Positions 1-9,048 of a stretch of 17,035 nucleotides of DNA are shown in pieces (positions within the stretch are counted from its first letter, which is position 1; each line of letters starts with the position of its first letter). Origin of the DNA: Cladosporium sp. IMV 00045 (lineage: Eukaryota; Ascomycota; Dothideomycetes; Cladosporiales; Cladosporiaceae); contig MSJI02000382.1 in the NCBI GenBank assembly GCA_001931905.2, positions 1-17,035 of the forward strand, in the 5' to 3' direction. Below the pieces are notes generated by a model that saw only the letters and a program-made list of their open reading frames with translations, did not search any database and was not told the DNA's origin. A program made the translations under genes and the position numbers.

Positions 1-82
1 GGGGGGGGGGAAGTTCAACGAAGACGCGAGAAGCGGTGTGATATTCGATGATGATGGTGTGTTTTCTTTGGTATGTACGAGT
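1..82. other. Left edge, downstream of the minus-strand giant frame
   Basis: This stretch lies just past the stop codon of the minus-strand frame that ends at 83. It opens with ten consecutive G residues at positions 1-10. Such a run at the very edge may be a contig end or a sequencing homopolymer rather than biology. I see no gene, terminator hairpin or RNA in it. Confidence 0.5.
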
Positions 83-2068
83 TCAAGAATAAAATGACCG
101 AGACTCCCGAGACTCACAGTCGCGCGAATTTGACCCTCTCCGTTCCTCCGCATGTGATGACATACAAGCGTTGCCATGCAAACGAGAGTCGCAGGCCTCA
201 GTCGCACCTTCCCTAACAAACTCGCCGTGCGATTCGGGCGAAGCACTCCGTTTTGCATGCGAAAGCAGTTCCGTATGAAGTGTCGCATCTTCATTCTCCT
301 GCTCTGGCTCTGATGAACGAGTGAATGTAAGCCTTCGAGCACTCTTCCCAATCACGTCGTCTCGAGCTCCCTTTTCGCTTTCGTCTTCTGTTGATTTTTC
401 CGAACCAGAGTCGCTAATGCTTTCCTTCTCAAGGAGTGTCCTCTTCTTCGACTTGATCGATCCCTTTCCTTTGGAAGGCGAGGGTACAATCCGCTTCGAC
501 AGCCTCGCAGTAAGCTCCTCTGCCAGAGACTTGCTACCAGAGGGCTTGACCAAGTTCACCATGTTCTTGAAAGCCCCTCCTACAGCAGAGAAACCAACAC
601 TGGCATGACTTTTGGCGATATTCGGAGACCAAGAATCCTTTCCTGTATTCAAAGTGAACGCGAGCGCCTTTCGAGCGCGACTGGACTCTGTTGATATTGA
701 GGACACCGAAGAGATGTTGGAATCAGATAGCGCAGCGGCCCTTCTTGCCTTGTCTCTCTGAGAGATCTCGGAAGTCGAATCGCGTGCGCAGTCGTCGGTC
801 GTTTGAGAGTCTTGCTCCGTTGTCGAATCAAGGCGAGCCTTGGGCGATGGCGGAGTACGGTTCGAAGGCTCAGCTACGGTGCTGCGTGTGGACGGGCCGG
901 GTTGCACTTGTACTGGCGCGGTGTTCTCGCGTTGATAGCGGTCAGGGATCAGTTCTGAGCTTGTGAGCCTGCGGCCAGGTGATTGGTTTCTAATGTTTGG
1001 CCGTTTTGGCGTGTACAAGTTTCGAGGCAGAGAAGACAGGGGTGTGATGGCTGTTCCCTCGTGAGTTTGCTGTCGTGACGATGACTGGGAACGCTGCATG
1101 TCTACTGCTGAGACTAATGGTTCGCCGAAGGTGGACACATCGCGATACAAGGGTCTTTCGCGTGCTGGTGGTATCGAAGGGTAACGACGAGAAGGCTGAC
1201 GGGGAGGAGATGGCGGAGGAGGAGGAGAGGTTGGAAGAGTCACACGCCGACCTGGCGCTGCGTTGGATGTTTGTGTGTTTTCCTCGTACAGTCGAGATGG
1301 CGATTTCGAACCTTGAGAACTTACGCTCCTCGACACACGAGCGCGTTGTGCATCCGGTAAATCGGGTCTGTTGAATTGCCTGCCATACTCTCTAAACTCG
1401 ACCAAAAAGTTGTTTCGCGGCTCCTGTTCATTCACTTGCGTCACCGCCCTTAGCCTTGACGGTTTGGGTGGCGTGAAGTCTCTGCGGAACGATGTCTGGC
1501 GGGGGCCGATATTGCGTGGAGGGCCGGACTGGGGCGCGGAAGAGATTTTGCCGCCATCTGCCACGCCCTCACCTTCGATCATCTCAGTGACCTCTGCTAG
1601 TTGACGGGGAACTGGCAAACCAGGTGGCCTCCTGCGCGCTTGCGATCGAGACATTGGAGGCGAAGACAAGGGCAGTCGTTGCGGCGAGCTTCGTGATCCC
1701 GGGTTTTGTGAAAGCTTGTTGATACTCCATTCGTAGCCAACATCATACCAAGGCACCTGCACATCGAAACGGGCATTTGGAATCTCAGATGCTTGCATCT
1801 CATATTGCCATGCCCTGCCTCGGATCGCCGCCAGTTGCACAAACGACCTCTGTCCGAATTTCAAGTAGAAATGCATCCATTCATACCGGTTGATGAGTGT
1901 GTTTCGTGCAATGTAGAAGGCGAACTCATTGATAAGACCTTCAGGCCGTTGCTCTGGGGAGACCAAGTCGTATATATTCTCGAGGATGTATGCTTCTCCC
2001 ACGCAGTCGAAAGGATCCGGAAGCGGTAAAGCTGTGAAGTTTGGTGTCCACCATGCGTTTGCCGCCAA
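83..2068 (-). CDS. Downstream in-frame part of TAG-split giant hypothetical protein
   Basis: This is an open frame of 661 codons with no recognised family. It begins immediately after, and in the same frame as, the TAG that ends the upstream 1,397-codon frame. Its first codon is TTG, which is not a plausible eukaryotic start. The first internal ATG is at 1874-1876, residue 65. The first 120 or so residues look folded and are rich in aromatics and hydrophobics (for example the stretches around NAWWTPNF, EWMHFYLKFG and VPWYDVGYEW). The rest is Ser/Arg/Pro-rich and probably disordered. It includes a polyproline stretch (PPPPPSPPRQP), a basic KGKGSIKSKKR patch near residue 540 that could be a nuclear signal, and an acidic tail. 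It may be the C-terminal part of one 2,059-residue protein, an exon of a spliced gene, or a decaying remnant. That it is coding sequence is well supported by its length; how it is translated is not. Confidence 0.6.
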   Translation of the reverse strand: MAANAWWTPNFTALPLPDPFDCVGEAYILENIYDLVSPEQRPEGLINEFAFYIARNTLINRYEWMHFYLKFGQRSFVQLAAIRGRAWQYEMQASEIPNARFDVQVPWYDVGYEWSINKLSQNPGSRSSPQRLPLSSPPMSRSQARRRPPGLPVPRQLAEVTEMIEGEGVADGGKISSAPQSGPPRNIGPRQTSFRRDFTPPKPSRLRAVTQVNEQEPRNNFLVEFREYGRQFNRPDLPDAQRARVSRSVSSQGSKSPSRLYEENTQTSNAAPGRRVTLPTSPPPPPSPPRQPSRRYPSIPPARERPLYRDVSTFGEPLVSAVDMQRSQSSSRQQTHEGTAITPLSSLPRNLYTPKRPNIRNQSPGRRLTSSELIPDRYQRENTAPVQVQPGPSTRSTVAEPSNRTPPSPKARLDSTTEQDSQTTDDCARDSTSEISQRDKARRAAALSDSNISSVSSISTESSRARKALAFTLNTGKDSWSPNIAKSHASVGFSAVGGAFKNMVNLVKPSGSKSLAEELTARLSKRIVPSPSKGKGSIKSKKRTLLEKESISDSGSEKSTEDESEKGARDDVIGKSARRLTFTRSSEPEQENEDATLHTELLSHAKRSASPESHGEFVREGATEACDSRLHGNACMSSHAEERRGSNSRDCESRESRSFYS

Positions 2069-5000
2069 CTAAGCGCTTTTGCAGAGACTTTGCAGTCTGT
2101 TGCTGAGTAATTGAGTGTGCAAGGTGTATCGTGCTTCGAGCACACTTTGATCATCGGGAGCACCATGGTGCACGCAGTCAAGGTCGTAGAGAAACCCAAA
2201 CATATGGGTCAAGTCGCTGGAGGGAGATATCGGACCGTCGACAAGGTTAGGAGGGAGTCCTGCGATATCAACAAAAGTCTGCCAAGAGACTGTCTTTCGC
2301 TGGAGATAACATGGAGTCCAAGCGAGTAGTTTCCGCGCGTAGTCCAAGGAGCACCACTCAATACCTTCAAGGCCCTTTGCCTCGGCGATAAGGCGAGCGC
2401 GTTTGCCACGTGAGCCTTCGCCCCGGAACCCAGAGCCATGTGCAATTGATGCGATCTTGAAGGGCATACCTGCCATAGTACACAGTATTTTATCCGCCAA
2501 AGCCCTGCGGATTTTTGTTGATTGGCCAGATTGGTGAGCCGATGACAGATTATACGCCCTTCCGAGCGACTCGGAGTTGGTGATAGTTTCTCCTTCCCCA
2601 ATGACCACTCGGTCAAATGCAAGGGGACGGTCTGGTTTATCTTCTTCCAGCTGTATGTTCGCCATGCTGCACAGTATGTTGTCGCTCTCGAAAGTCGGCG
2701 GTATGACTCCATTATCAGCGTCATCGTTGATAATAGCCTTGAAGTCGACACCAAAAGTCGAAAACAATTGATCATCTGATATTCCCCAGCGGAAATTGCA
2801 AAGCTCATCTGACTGAATCGTGAATCGTCGACTAGGTCTGAATGGCGGACACAGATGATGCAGAGTATCTCCTTCTAAAGGCGCAGCAGCAGACATGATA
2901 ACGTAGAGGGCAGGACGCCTAGAAGAACGCGTTTTGCGGGTGTTTTGTTGATAATCAGGGCCTTGAGGTTCCTCATCCATGACATTTGGAGGAAACGTAG
3001 CATCCAGGCTGTGTCGATGGAGTCCTTGAATCACGCGCTCAATCTCTTCAATTGTTGTAGGTCTCGTAGCTTCGACATGGTCGATCCACGTGGGGATTCT
3101 GCGATCTGTCTCCTCTTGGACTTCTTCCACTGTTAGCGAACGTGACTTCTCCTGAACACTCCTCACCCAAGCGACCGGTTCTGGCTCTGTAACTTCATGA
3201 CTTGGTTCCTCTTTGGGCGACGAGGTCCAAGTACAGCGGTAACGTTTCCGAGGAAAGGGGTTCGCAGGAAAGTATCGGGTATGCTCGTGTCGTTGACGCC
3301 CTGCCGTGAAACGCAATTTGTAGGGCACGCTCGCTCGGCGTTCGTTCTCGCGCTGTTCCTTTGCAACCGCCTCGAGCTTCTTCATGACTCTTGGGTGACT
3401 AAAGTCTGGCATCGTGCGACCGCAAGGGGAGGGTGTGCGATTGTTGATGCGATCATACTTCAGTCGTGTTGACACATCGAGGTCTCGGAAATCCCCGTCC
3501 AAGATTTCATTCAAATGTGGACCGGAGTCTTGCGAATCACCTTCGATCAAATATCCGATCGAACAACCCTCGTACGCGACCGAGGTTTCTAATCTTGCAG
3601 CGCCTGTAGCAACAGGTGGCATGGCTGCAGCGTCCGAGTGTGATTGCAGCGCGTTGGTCAAGGCGGCCGGAGGAAAAGACAGGAGCGGGTCTTCTAAGTC
3701 TTCTGACGGGAGTACAAACTTGCCTTTGCTCTGCGTAGTGTCTGGAATCTCATCATTTTGCCCAACTTCCTGCTCTTGGGTGATCTCTTCTGCATCATCG
3801 TTGTTTGGTTGAGATTGATCCTTGGTGCCAGGTGACCGAGGATTGTCATCAGAACACGTGAAAACACATATCTGGTCATCTCCGGCACGTAGAGGCTCTT
3901 GATAAAGGATTTTGTCCAGCAGTGAATGGCTTCCATGATCGTCATCGGTTGAGTAGGTGTGATCGATTCCAAACTTTTGGGGACTCCGCACAGGCGTGGG
4001 TGACAAATGCTTGGCTTTTCGCTTGCGCCTTCGCTTTGAGGAGCGAGAAGTGAGTGGGCTAGCTTTCAACAACTCGAAGTGTGTTGAAGGGGGAATAGTA
4101 AGCGGGCGCTGAGGACGAGAAGGCGGTGTATCCGCTGCTGACGATGGGTCCTGTCTCGGCGTCGATGTCGACTTCGAGCATCGGTCGTTGCTGTCAGAGC
4201 GGCATCGTGAAGCCGATACAGGTTGGGGTCCGTGGCTGGATTCGAGCGTGACACTATCCTCAGCAGCTGCTAGTTCTGGGCTTGCATCATGTTCATCGCC
4301 ATTCCAAACAGCGGCGAGGGCATCGACCGTCTCCTTGAGAGAATCCCAGCAACGCCGCAGTGTCCCAGTTGGCTGCGCTATCTCAGGACTAGACTTGGAG
4401 TTTTTACTCTGAAATGAGTTGAGCTGCTTGGGCTGCTTTAAGGCAACATCCTCAGGATTCGTATTCAAGAAAGGATCGATGCCCTCCCTCCAACAGTCGA
4501 ACACGCTTTTGACGACAGGAACAGGAGGGTGGTCAGAGTTGTGCATTTCCACGCCAGATGCCACCTGCTGATCGCGCTGTCGCTGCTCATGCCACTCTTT
4601 CAGGCTCTCCGCCATGACAGCTCTCACAATATCATCATCAACAGTCTGCATGAAGCTGATCGTTTGACCAGGATGTACTGTGTCCACAACCGAGAAGATC
4701 TGTGGACCACCATCGGAGTCACGAGCCCGTCCCTTGCCTTTGCCAACGTAAGTTCTCTGTGGCTCAGACGAGCTTGGGTTGCGAGAGTCTTGGGCACCAG
4801 CAATCGTTCCGTTCTGGTCTCCATCTCTGGTCAGCGGATTGCTCGCTGATGCCTGCTGATTTTCGTTCGGTGTGAGCGGACCAGGAGTTGCAGGACCTGC
4901 TTGAGCACGCGGACGCAGCTCTAGCGGACGGGGGATAAAGAAACGACACGCATTCTCGTCAATTCCGGTTTGAGGTTGTGGTGGCGTCGACTGAAGGCTT

Positions 5001-6262
5001 GCTCTACAGGCAGCAAAACTGGCTGCGCCAGGAGTGCTGTAGACGGGATCTTCGCTGCTAAGGATTGTCCTTGGTGACACTGGTCCATCTGACTGGACTG
5101 AAGACCCTCCCTCGCCTGCTGTCTGAAGTTGGCTCAAGCGTCGTGGATTGCGTGGAGGTACGGGTGGTCTCTGTTCCCGATCAAGTTGCATTTGATGGGC
5201 CTCTGCTGCTTGTGACATGCTGCGATTGACTACGGCGTCTGTTAGATCCATGGGTGGCGGAAGCTCAGACGAAGACGAGACTGAGCGGCGGAAAAACCAC
5301 TTCCTCCACTTCCTGAAAGATTGACCAACTGAGACCGCCATTCTCACGGCGGCATGTGTTTTATTGTAACTTGATCGGGAGCTTCTGGCGTCATCGCTTC
5401 TGTTGTCTGTGCTGCGGTTCAGGCTCTCGCGAGAGACGTACCGGGGGATCTCGTACATGTCTCTGATAGTCCTGCCATGGCGCATATCGTGACCAAGCGA
5501 TCTCAACCGACGTCTTTCAGCAAATACATCGTCCATGGTGTATGCAATACGAGGTATTGATCTGTTGCGGAGGATCGACATTGGAGAAGTCGTCTGCGAT
5601 GATACTGATCGGCGTCCTGGACCAGGCAAAGACACTCGTCGGCCTTTCCTTGTAGCCAGAAATCTTGAGGTCGCAATGTAGGGACCGTACCTTACGAGAT
5701 TGTCGGTGGTATCCGACGAAGTACGCCTTCGGGTTGCCATCCATTGACCTGACCTACTCACGTGCCAGCCACGGAGTTCATGCACATTCAGTGCATATTC
5801 CTTAAAGGCGCGAGTCGCCCAACCGTTCACAGAGGATCTTGCCAATGTTCGCCGCAGCACGCGATGATCAAGCTGCAGAATCTTCGTCGGTGATGTCGAA
5901 TCGAAGACAACGACTTCGCGAGGCTTGTGCGGTATGAGAGTCGTTTTCCGGCGACGGTTGGATGGCCCTTCTTCTGGATCTGGCCAAGAGTCGCGAATCC
6001 ATGATGGAGGTGCCAGTCTTTGTACTGGGGGAAAGTCAACTGAAGGCTCGTCCAGGGAGCCCGTGGCAGGGTCGCGTGATGAAGGCGAATGTGAGGCGGA
6101 TCTCGGTGTGGTATCGTAACGTATGGTTTCTCGCGGTGGCGTGATCAAGAGTCGTTGGAATTCTTCCAACGGCAGTTGCTCAGAGTCAGTCCTTTTCGGG
6201 GCTTCCGTTGATGCATTGTTGATCTCTCGTGGTGGGTCTTGAGACCTCCCTCGGCCACTCAT
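2069..6262 (-). CDS. Giant mostly disordered hypothetical protein (1,397 aa to TAG)
   Basis: This frame has an ATG at 6260-6262 and 1,397 codons before the TAG at 2069-2071. I do not recognise the family. The N-terminal half is rich in Arg, Ser and Pro and looks disordered. It carries a basic aromatic patch (RKWRKWFFRR, near residue 320) and a polybasic SKRRRKRKAK stretch near residue 745 that resembles a nuclear localisation signal. Residues 542-557 (DDDIVRAVMAESLKEW) resemble a ubiquitin-interacting motif, but the usual central Ala is Val. The last 200 or so residues (from about 1190) look folded, with hydrophobic and cysteine-containing segments. The fold seems to continue across the TAG into the next frame, which starts at the very next codon. 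No intron is needed to keep the frame open. A nuclear or scaffold role is only an inference from the basic patches and disorder. Confidence 0.75.
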   Translation of the reverse strand: MSGRGRSQDPPREINNASTEAPKRTDSEQLPLEEFQRLLITPPRETIRYDTTPRSASHSPSSRDPATGSLDEPSVDFPPVQRLAPPSWIRDSWPDPEEGPSNRRRKTTLIPHKPREVVVFDSTSPTKILQLDHRVLRRTLARSSVNGWATRAFKEYALNVHELRGWHVSRSGQWMATRRRTSSDTTDNLVRYGPYIATSRFLATRKGRRVSLPGPGRRSVSSQTTSPMSILRNRSIPRIAYTMDDVFAERRRLRSLGHDMRHGRTIRDMYEIPRYVSRESLNRSTDNRSDDARSSRSSYNKTHAAVRMAVSVGQSFRKWRKWFFRRSVSSSSELPPPMDLTDAVVNRSMSQAAEAHQMQLDREQRPPVPPRNPRRLSQLQTAGEGGSSVQSDGPVSPRTILSSEDPVYSTPGAASFAACRASLQSTPPQPQTGIDENACRFFIPRPLELRPRAQAGPATPGPLTPNENQQASASNPLTRDGDQNGTIAGAQDSRNPSSSEPQRTYVGKGKGRARDSDGGPQIFSVVDTVHPGQTISFMQTVDDDIVRAVMAESLKEWHEQRQRDQQVASGVEMHNSDHPPVPVVKSVFDCWREGIDPFLNTNPEDVALKQPKQLNSFQSKNSKSSPEIAQPTGTLRRCWDSLKETVDALAAVWNGDEHDASPELAAAEDSVTLESSHGPQPVSASRCRSDSNDRCSKSTSTPRQDPSSAADTPPSRPQRPLTIPPSTHFELLKASPLTSRSSKRRRKRKAKHLSPTPVRSPQKFGIDHTYSTDDDHGSHSLLDKILYQEPLRAGDDQICVFTCSDDNPRSPGTKDQSQPNNDDAEEITQEQEVGQNDEIPDTTQSKGKFVLPSEDLEDPLLSFPPAALTNALQSHSDAAAMPPVATGAARLETSVAYEGCSIGYLIEGDSQDSGPHLNEILDGDFRDLDVSTRLKYDRINNRTPSPCGRTMPDFSHPRVMKKLEAVAKEQRENERRASVPYKLRFTAGRQRHEHTRYFPANPFPRKRYRCTWTSSPKEEPSHEVTEPEPVAWVRSVQEKSRSLTVEEVQEETDRRIPTWIDHVEATRPTTIEEIERVIQGLHRHSLDATFPPNVMDEEPQGPDYQQNTRKTRSSRRPALYVIMSAAAPLEGDTLHHLCPPFRPSRRFTIQSDELCNFRWGISDDQLFSTFGVDFKAIINDDADNGVIPPTFESDNILCSMANIQLEEDKPDRPLAFDRVVIGEGETITNSESLGRAYNLSSAHQSGQSTKIRRALADKILCTMAGMPFKIASIAHGSGFRGEGSRGKRARLIAEAKGLEGIEWCSLDYARKLLAWTPCYLQRKTVSWQTFVDIAGLPPNLVDGPISPSSDLTHMFGFLYDLDCVHHGAPDDQSVLEARYTLHTQLLSNRLQSLCKSA

Positions 6263-6690
6263 GCTGTGATATGTTTGTTGTGGTAAGAATTCAGCAGATC
6301 ATGAGATGATTCTGATGATACTGTTCAGGTACGGTGAGTAATGGAAGCTGTGTGATAGACACGCGAAAGTTAGGTAGGTTGGGGGTCGGTTAACAAAAGA
6401 GGGCCAGTGGACATGCAACGCAAGAGCTGTCCTGGACACCACTTTCTTCTTGGCCGGGCAACAGACAGCTGCGAAGCAAGCACGTACAATAGGACCTACC
6501 GTCTTTGAAGCTTACCAATAATTGATTGGCACTGCATGTCTGCAGCCACAATAATCAGCTCCGAGGTTGCATACAACAGTCCAGAGAATGAAATTGCCTT
6601 TAGATCGATGTCCGGGCTGACCCTTGATGTATTAGCTGCCACAGCGGCTCACCTTCGAAGATATCACACTAATCGAATTGCATTTACTTT
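6263..6690. other. Intergenic: giant-gene promoter and glycosyltransferase 3' end
   Basis: These 428 bases separate two minus-strand genes. They should hold the 3' UTR of the glycosyltransferase (right side) and the promoter and 5' UTR of the giant hypothetical gene (left side). An inverted CCAAT pair at 6515-6529 is the only structured element I see. A 76-codon plus-strand frame from 6536 runs into the glycosyltransferase coding region and looks like chance. Confidence 0.5.
6515..6529. promoter_or_regulatory. Inverted CCAAT-box pair (possible HAP/CBC site)
   Basis: The sequence CCAAT-AATTG-ATTGG places two CCAAT boxes in opposite orientation five bases apart, so one box is readable on each strand. 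It lies about 250 bases upstream of the ATG at 6262, within a plausible promoter distance for the minus-strand giant gene. CCAAT boxes are bound by the HAP/CBC complex in ascomycetes. The assignment rests on the motif and position only. Confidence 0.3.
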
Positions 6691-7662
6691 TCAAAATCCA
6701 TCGTTGATCCCTTTCTTCACCTCCTCGGCCTTCCTTTTCTCGTTGATATCCCACCACCACTGGTGACTCTCATCCCTGCCCTCTTTCTTCTTGTCGTCCT
6801 CATTTTCGTCCCAAGGCTTCGGAGCCAAAATGTAATGGACATTCTTGACCTTGTCGTCTCTCCAAATCGCATCGTGTACGCCCTTCCACCGCAACGTCTT
6901 CAAAGCGTTGTATATGTACGGAATACCGACCCACCGTCCGTTGAAGACGTCGCCGAGAAGTGACTGGTCGCTGAATTCGTACGACCCTGTCGCTTCAGAA
7001 CCGAGTGCGCTAGAGATCTGATCGTACGCTTCTGCGCTAGGGACTACCACCTGCAAGCCGCCATTAGGCATTGCCAGACCGGCTGTTGACGGAGCGCCTT
7101 CCACCTGCGCCTTCTCTGATTCACCATGCTGAGACGTAAACGCGCAGTTCCCTGGTATCCAATCGCGCGGGTAGTGAGGCTTCTTCAACGGATTGCAAAC
7201 GCAAGCATGGCTTGCTGCAAACACTCTTGGGCCCTTGCCGGCCGCCGAAGCCGGATCGAGAGGGATGTCCATCAACTCGTCCATGTTCTGCAAGCACAGC
7301 ATGTCGCTGTCCAACTGTACAACGCGATCATATTCGACCAAGCTGAATGGCGTCAACTTGCTCCAGCAGTCGTAGAAGCGCGGGTCGTTGCTGAAGTCCT
7401 TGGCCGTCTTGGGGAGTAAGTAGGGAATCTTCTTTTTCGGAATGCCGCGCGCGTCGAGGGCCGCATGGCCTTCCTTGGGGAAAGAGTCGGTATATAGAGC
7501 GACGAGCGGGTATTTCGAACCATTAAGCTTAAGCGAGTAGTCCAGCGTGAGTAGGCCGGAGAGGTAGTCGGTATTCGTGATGAGCGTCGTCCATACTTTG
7601 GCCGAATCAACCACGCGCTCTGGCGTGGGATTCGCGGCGGCGATACTGTCGTTAGGAGCCAT
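6691..7662 (-). CDS. Family 8 glycosyltransferase (glycogenin-like)
   Basis: This is a single-exon gene of 323 residues with an ATG at 7660-7662. Family GT8 enzymes move a sugar from a nucleotide-sugar donor with retention of configuration, using a manganese-binding DxD motif. The protein starts the fold near residue 23 (KVWTTLITNTDYLSGLLTL). The GT8 signature is at residues 99-131 (CWSKLTPFSLVEYDRVVQ then LDSDM), with DSD at 118-120 as the metal-binding motif. The donor-site NGGLQVVVPS is at 200-209, DQSLLGDVF at 232-240, and the late metal-binding histidine region HYILAPKPW at 276-284. The tail is Lys/Glu-rich. There is no signal peptide or membrane segment, so it is probably cytosolic. The match is to the glycogenin/galactinol-synthase type. 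It lacks a long C-terminal glycogen-synthase-binding extension, so it need not be glycogenin itself, and the acceptor is unknown. It is transcribed divergently from the mitochondrial carrier. Confidence 0.9.
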   Translation of the reverse strand: MAPNDSIAAANPTPERVVDSAKVWTTLITNTDYLSGLLTLDYSLKLNGSKYPLVALYTDSFPKEGHAALDARGIPKKKIPYLLPKTAKDFSNDPRFYDCWSKLTPFSLVEYDRVVQLDSDMLCLQNMDELMDIPLDPASAAGKGPRVFAASHACVCNPLKKPHYPRDWIPGNCAFTSQHGESEKAQVEGAPSTAGLAMPNGGLQVVVPSAEAYDQISSALGSEATGSYEFSDQSLLGDVFNGRWVGIPYIYNALKTLRWKGVHDAIWRDDKVKNVHYILAPKPWDENEDDKKKEGRDESHQWWWDINEKRKAEEVKKGINDGF

Positions 7663-8004
7663 GCTGATGAGTCTGGTGTAGAAGATGCGACAATCCTCGC
7701 CTCGAGTTACGATTAAATTCCATGCTCGAGAATAAATAGCGCGATGGTGTTATCGTGGGCTGGAGCTAATGGCGGCTGGCGCATTCGCGCATTGTCAGCC
7801 ATGCCCCGCCAATCCCACGCGATTTGCTCGTGAGATTCGGCCAAATTTATCAATCAAAGACGTCATCAATCTTAATCAAAATCGATTAGAATTGCGCGCC
7901 GTTGCACCCTGACAGTCCCTAAATCTTCTAAGCCGAGAGTGCGCGCGCGCAAACCATCGACGCACCATGTTCACTGTCGGTTCTTGCAGTGCCATTGGAA
8001 GCTC
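7663..8004. promoter_or_regulatory. Divergent promoter of glycosyltransferase and mitochondrial carrier
   Basis: These 342 bases lie between two divergent start codons and must hold both promoters and both 5' UTRs. Visible elements are a CCAAT box at 7809-7813, a CRE-like GACGTCA at 7859-7865 (seven of eight bases of the ATF/CREB palindrome), and two CTCGAG palindromes at 7701-7706 and 7725-7730. There is also an alternating GC tract near 7941-7950. No TATA box stands out. None of these has been tested; the boundaries follow from the flanking genes. Confidence 0.5.
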
Positions 8005-8014
8005 ATGTCGGTGA
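7967..8014 (+). other. Upstream ORF overlapping the carrier start codon
   Basis: An ATG at 7967-7969 with A at -3 opens a 15-codon frame that ends in TGA at 8012-8014. It overlaps the carrier's own ATG at 8005-8007 in a different frame. The carrier ATG has C at -3, a weaker context. If transcription starts upstream of 7967, ribosomes would have to leak past this ATG, which would damp translation of the carrier. The transcription start is not known. Confidence 0.35.
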
Positions 8015-9048
8015 AGGATGCTACGCCTTCCGGCATCAACCCCAATGACGGGCAGCAGGCCATAGCTGCGCCGCAAGGTGGTCAGTACAAGGGTTTCGTT
8101 GCTGGTGTCTTCTCTGGTATCGCGAAGCTAAGCGTCGGGTGAGTGCTTGTGTAGGGTGTAATCCATGTTGAATATGCAGCTAATAAGTATCCCAGCCACC
8201 CTTTCGACACTATCAAGGTCCGCCTACAGACCAACTCGCAGTTCAAGGGACCCCTCGACTGCTTGTTGCAGACCATCCGGAAAGAAGGCGTCAATGGCCT
8301 CTATAAGGGCGCTACTCCACCGCTCGTCGGTTGGATGTGCATGGACAGTGTGATGCTGGGATCTCTTACGCAATATCGGCGTTTGATCAATGAGCATATC
8401 GTTCAGCCTAGACGAGATGCCCAACCCGCCTCGGTCTGGGCAGGAAGAGAAGCTGAGAAGGCGAAGTTGCCAGTCTTGGGTCACGGCGTTGCTGGTATAC
8501 TTGCTGGCTGGACAGTGAGCTTCATTGCCGCTCCCGTCGAGCACATCAAAGCGAGACTGCAAATCCAATATTCCCGATCAAGAAACGAGCGTCTCTATAC
8601 TGGCCCTATAGACTGTGGCAGCAAGATTTACAGACAACACGGCCTCAAGGGCATTTGGCACGGTCTTGGTTCGACATTGTTCTTCCGAACGTTCTTCTTC
8701 TTCTGGTGGGGAAGCTACGATTGGTTTACACAAATATTCCAAAAACACACATCCCTCAGCACGCCAGCTATCAACTTTTGGGCTGGTGGCCTCAGTGCCC
8801 AAATCTTCTGGATCACCAGCTATCCGTCAGATGTCGTCAAACAGCGAATCATGACTGACGAGCTGGGCTCTGCAAGGCAGTTCCCCAGGTGGAGAGATGC
8901 CGCTGTGACGGTATACAGAGAAAGCGGATGGAAGGGGTACTGGAGGGGATTCGTGCCGTGCTTCTTGAGGGCTTTCCCTGCCAACGCAATGGCTCTTGTG
9001 GCTTTCGAGGGAGTCATGAGGACTCTCAACCGTTCTGATCTCCCATAA
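8005..9048 (+). CDS. Mitochondrial carrier family protein (SLC25)
   Basis: This two-exon gene has exons 8005-8138 and 8196-9048 and encodes 328 residues. The 57-nt intron (8139-8195) starts GTGAGT, has a GCTAAT branch-like site at 8179-8184 and ends CCCAG. It splits the glycine codon just before HPFDTIKVRLQ. The only in-frame ATG upstream of the domain is at 8005. All three carrier repeats are present with the PX[DE]XX[KR] signature: P47-F-D-T-I-K52, P158-V-E-H-I-K163 and P255-S-D-V-V-K260. The product should be an inner mitochondrial membrane transporter with six membrane helices. The first repeat (AKLSVGHPFDTIKVRLQ) suggests the carnitine/amino-acid group (CRC1, YMC1, SLC25A20/29-like). The substrate cannot be read from sequence. 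A charged insert (residues about 118-138) separates repeats 1 and 2. The protein has an unusual aromatic run, FFFFWW, before the third repeat. Confidence 0.93.

Noticed and set aside
2069..2173. An intron ending at the TAG (2069-2071) that would fuse the two giant-gene frames
   Set aside because: It keeps frame with donors GTGCTC or GTGCAC, but neither donor is consensus and no CTNAC/T branch site is visible. I keep it only as a lesser alternative in the finding.
2209..2808. A 199-codon minus-strand frame inside the giant gene
   Set aside because: It overlaps the giant frame on the same strand in another reading frame and has no recognisable features.
7940..7951. Alternating GC tract near the carrier leader
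   Set aside because: Short alternating purine-pyrimidine runs could form Z-DNA, but at about ten bases this is not distinctive.
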